From assembly GCA_014075215.1 (NCBI GenBank), contig CP046177.1, positions 2,976,501-3,040,500 on the forward strand: a stretch of 64,000 bases of DNA, written 5' to 3'. The position numbers and the translations under genes were made by a program. Of the stretch, positions 63,781-64,000 are shown in pieces. Position 1 is the stretch's first letter; each line of letters begins with the position of its first letter. Below the pieces are notes generated by a model. The model was not told the DNA's origin, did not search any database, and worked only from the letters and a program-made list of their open reading frames with translations. This stretch comes from Flavobacteriaceae bacterium. Lineage in GTDB: Bacteria > Bacteroidota > Bacteroidia > Flavobacteriales > Flavobacteriaceae.

Positions 63781-64000
63781 TGAAACTAAATTCTAATAAT
63801 CCAGACCAATTAATTTATGAGAATGAAATACTACAACTTACAGTTTTAGGAGGAATAAAATTAGAAGGATTAGACAGAATGAGAAGTACTTTAAAAGTAC
63901 AGTTACAAGAAAGTAGTAGACCACCAGTAAGGCATAATCTTGATTTATACAACGATACACAATTAGAGAAATTTATAAGAAAAGTTGCAGAAAAGTTAGA
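63781..64000 (+). CDS. RHS-element ATPase, 5' end only
   Basis: The first 73 codons (MKLNSNNPDQLIYENEILQ..) are identical to 30939 onward. The window ends inside the N-terminal domain, so it is not known whether this copy is intact or deleted like the one at 30939. Confidence 0.85.

Larger units (their letters stand above)
61778..64000 (+). repeat. direct duplication, copy 2
   Basis: Identical as read to 28937-31159 and open at the window edge. The mosaic left boundary lies within the leader of the RHS tip. Confidence 0.9.

Noticed and set aside
1..64000. tRNA, rRNA or riboswitch genes
   Set aside because: I looked for cloverleaf ends, rRNA signatures and common riboswitch cores and saw none that I could support by eye.

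Overview
The window looks like the accessory part of a low-GC Flavobacteriia (Bacteroidota) chromosome. The evidence is AT-rich codon use, TAnnTTTG -7 promoter boxes with no Shine-Dalgarno sequences, Bacteroidota-type RHS/DUF6443 proteins, DUF3857 proteins and SCKK-type lipoproteins. A short housekeeping stretch (a voltage-gated-type K+ channel, miaA, an OmpH/Skp chaperone; 11.6-13.9 kb) separates two regions full of mobile DNA.

1-11.4 kb is a graveyard of RHS and DUF3857 genes. It holds an RHS core fragment leaving the left edge, a toxin-antitoxin (TA) pair, two IS3-family elements, the truncated 5' end of a DUF6443 RHS gene with its frameshifted partner, an IS982, and a DUF3857 gene split by an IS4-family element whose removal restores the frame exactly.

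14.2-20.3 kb is an integron-like cassette array without an integrase. A frameshifted cysteine synthase, a HigBA pair, a SymE/XRE pair and a two-gene secreted-protein cassette lie between attC-like sites with complementary R boxes. Three copies of one 1309-bp IS3-family element punctuate the window (16.3, 20.3 and 37.5 kb). The same 697-bp SymE/XRE cassette occurs again at 36.8 kb, inserted at a G^TT inside a mobC-like gene. Deleting the cassette and the adjacent IS with its 3-bp duplication rebuilds a 155-codon gene that overlaps the relaxase start by ATGA.

21.6-64 kb is the main system: a tandem array of RHS-tip elements. A typical unit is a structured non-coding region of about 0.8-1 kb with several long palindromes, then an orphan RHS-core/toxin tip without the RHS barrel, its immunity gene, a convergent XRE regulator, a divergent P-loop ATPase, two tyrosine recombinases (the second lacking canonical catalytic residues), and an interchangeable addiction or ORF6N gene. 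Units start at about 22.5, 29.0, 46.5, 53.4 and 61.8 kb. The 29.0 and 61.8 kb units are identical as far as the window runs. A diverged second lineage at 41.5-46.4 kb has an ATPase paralogue that lost its P-loop. An integrated mobilizable element (32.2-40 kb: coupling protein, MobC, relaxase, possible oriT) sits in an RHS-core remnant.

I infer that these elements insert at the RHS core and deliver a new toxin tip plus immunity, pushing older tips downstream as orphans, so that the array works like an integron for polymorphic-toxin C-termini. The predicted immunity locations (lipoprotein, signal peptide, membrane anchor, cytosolic) fit the toxins where a toxin can be guessed (a peptidoglycan amidase and a possible cysteine hydrolase).
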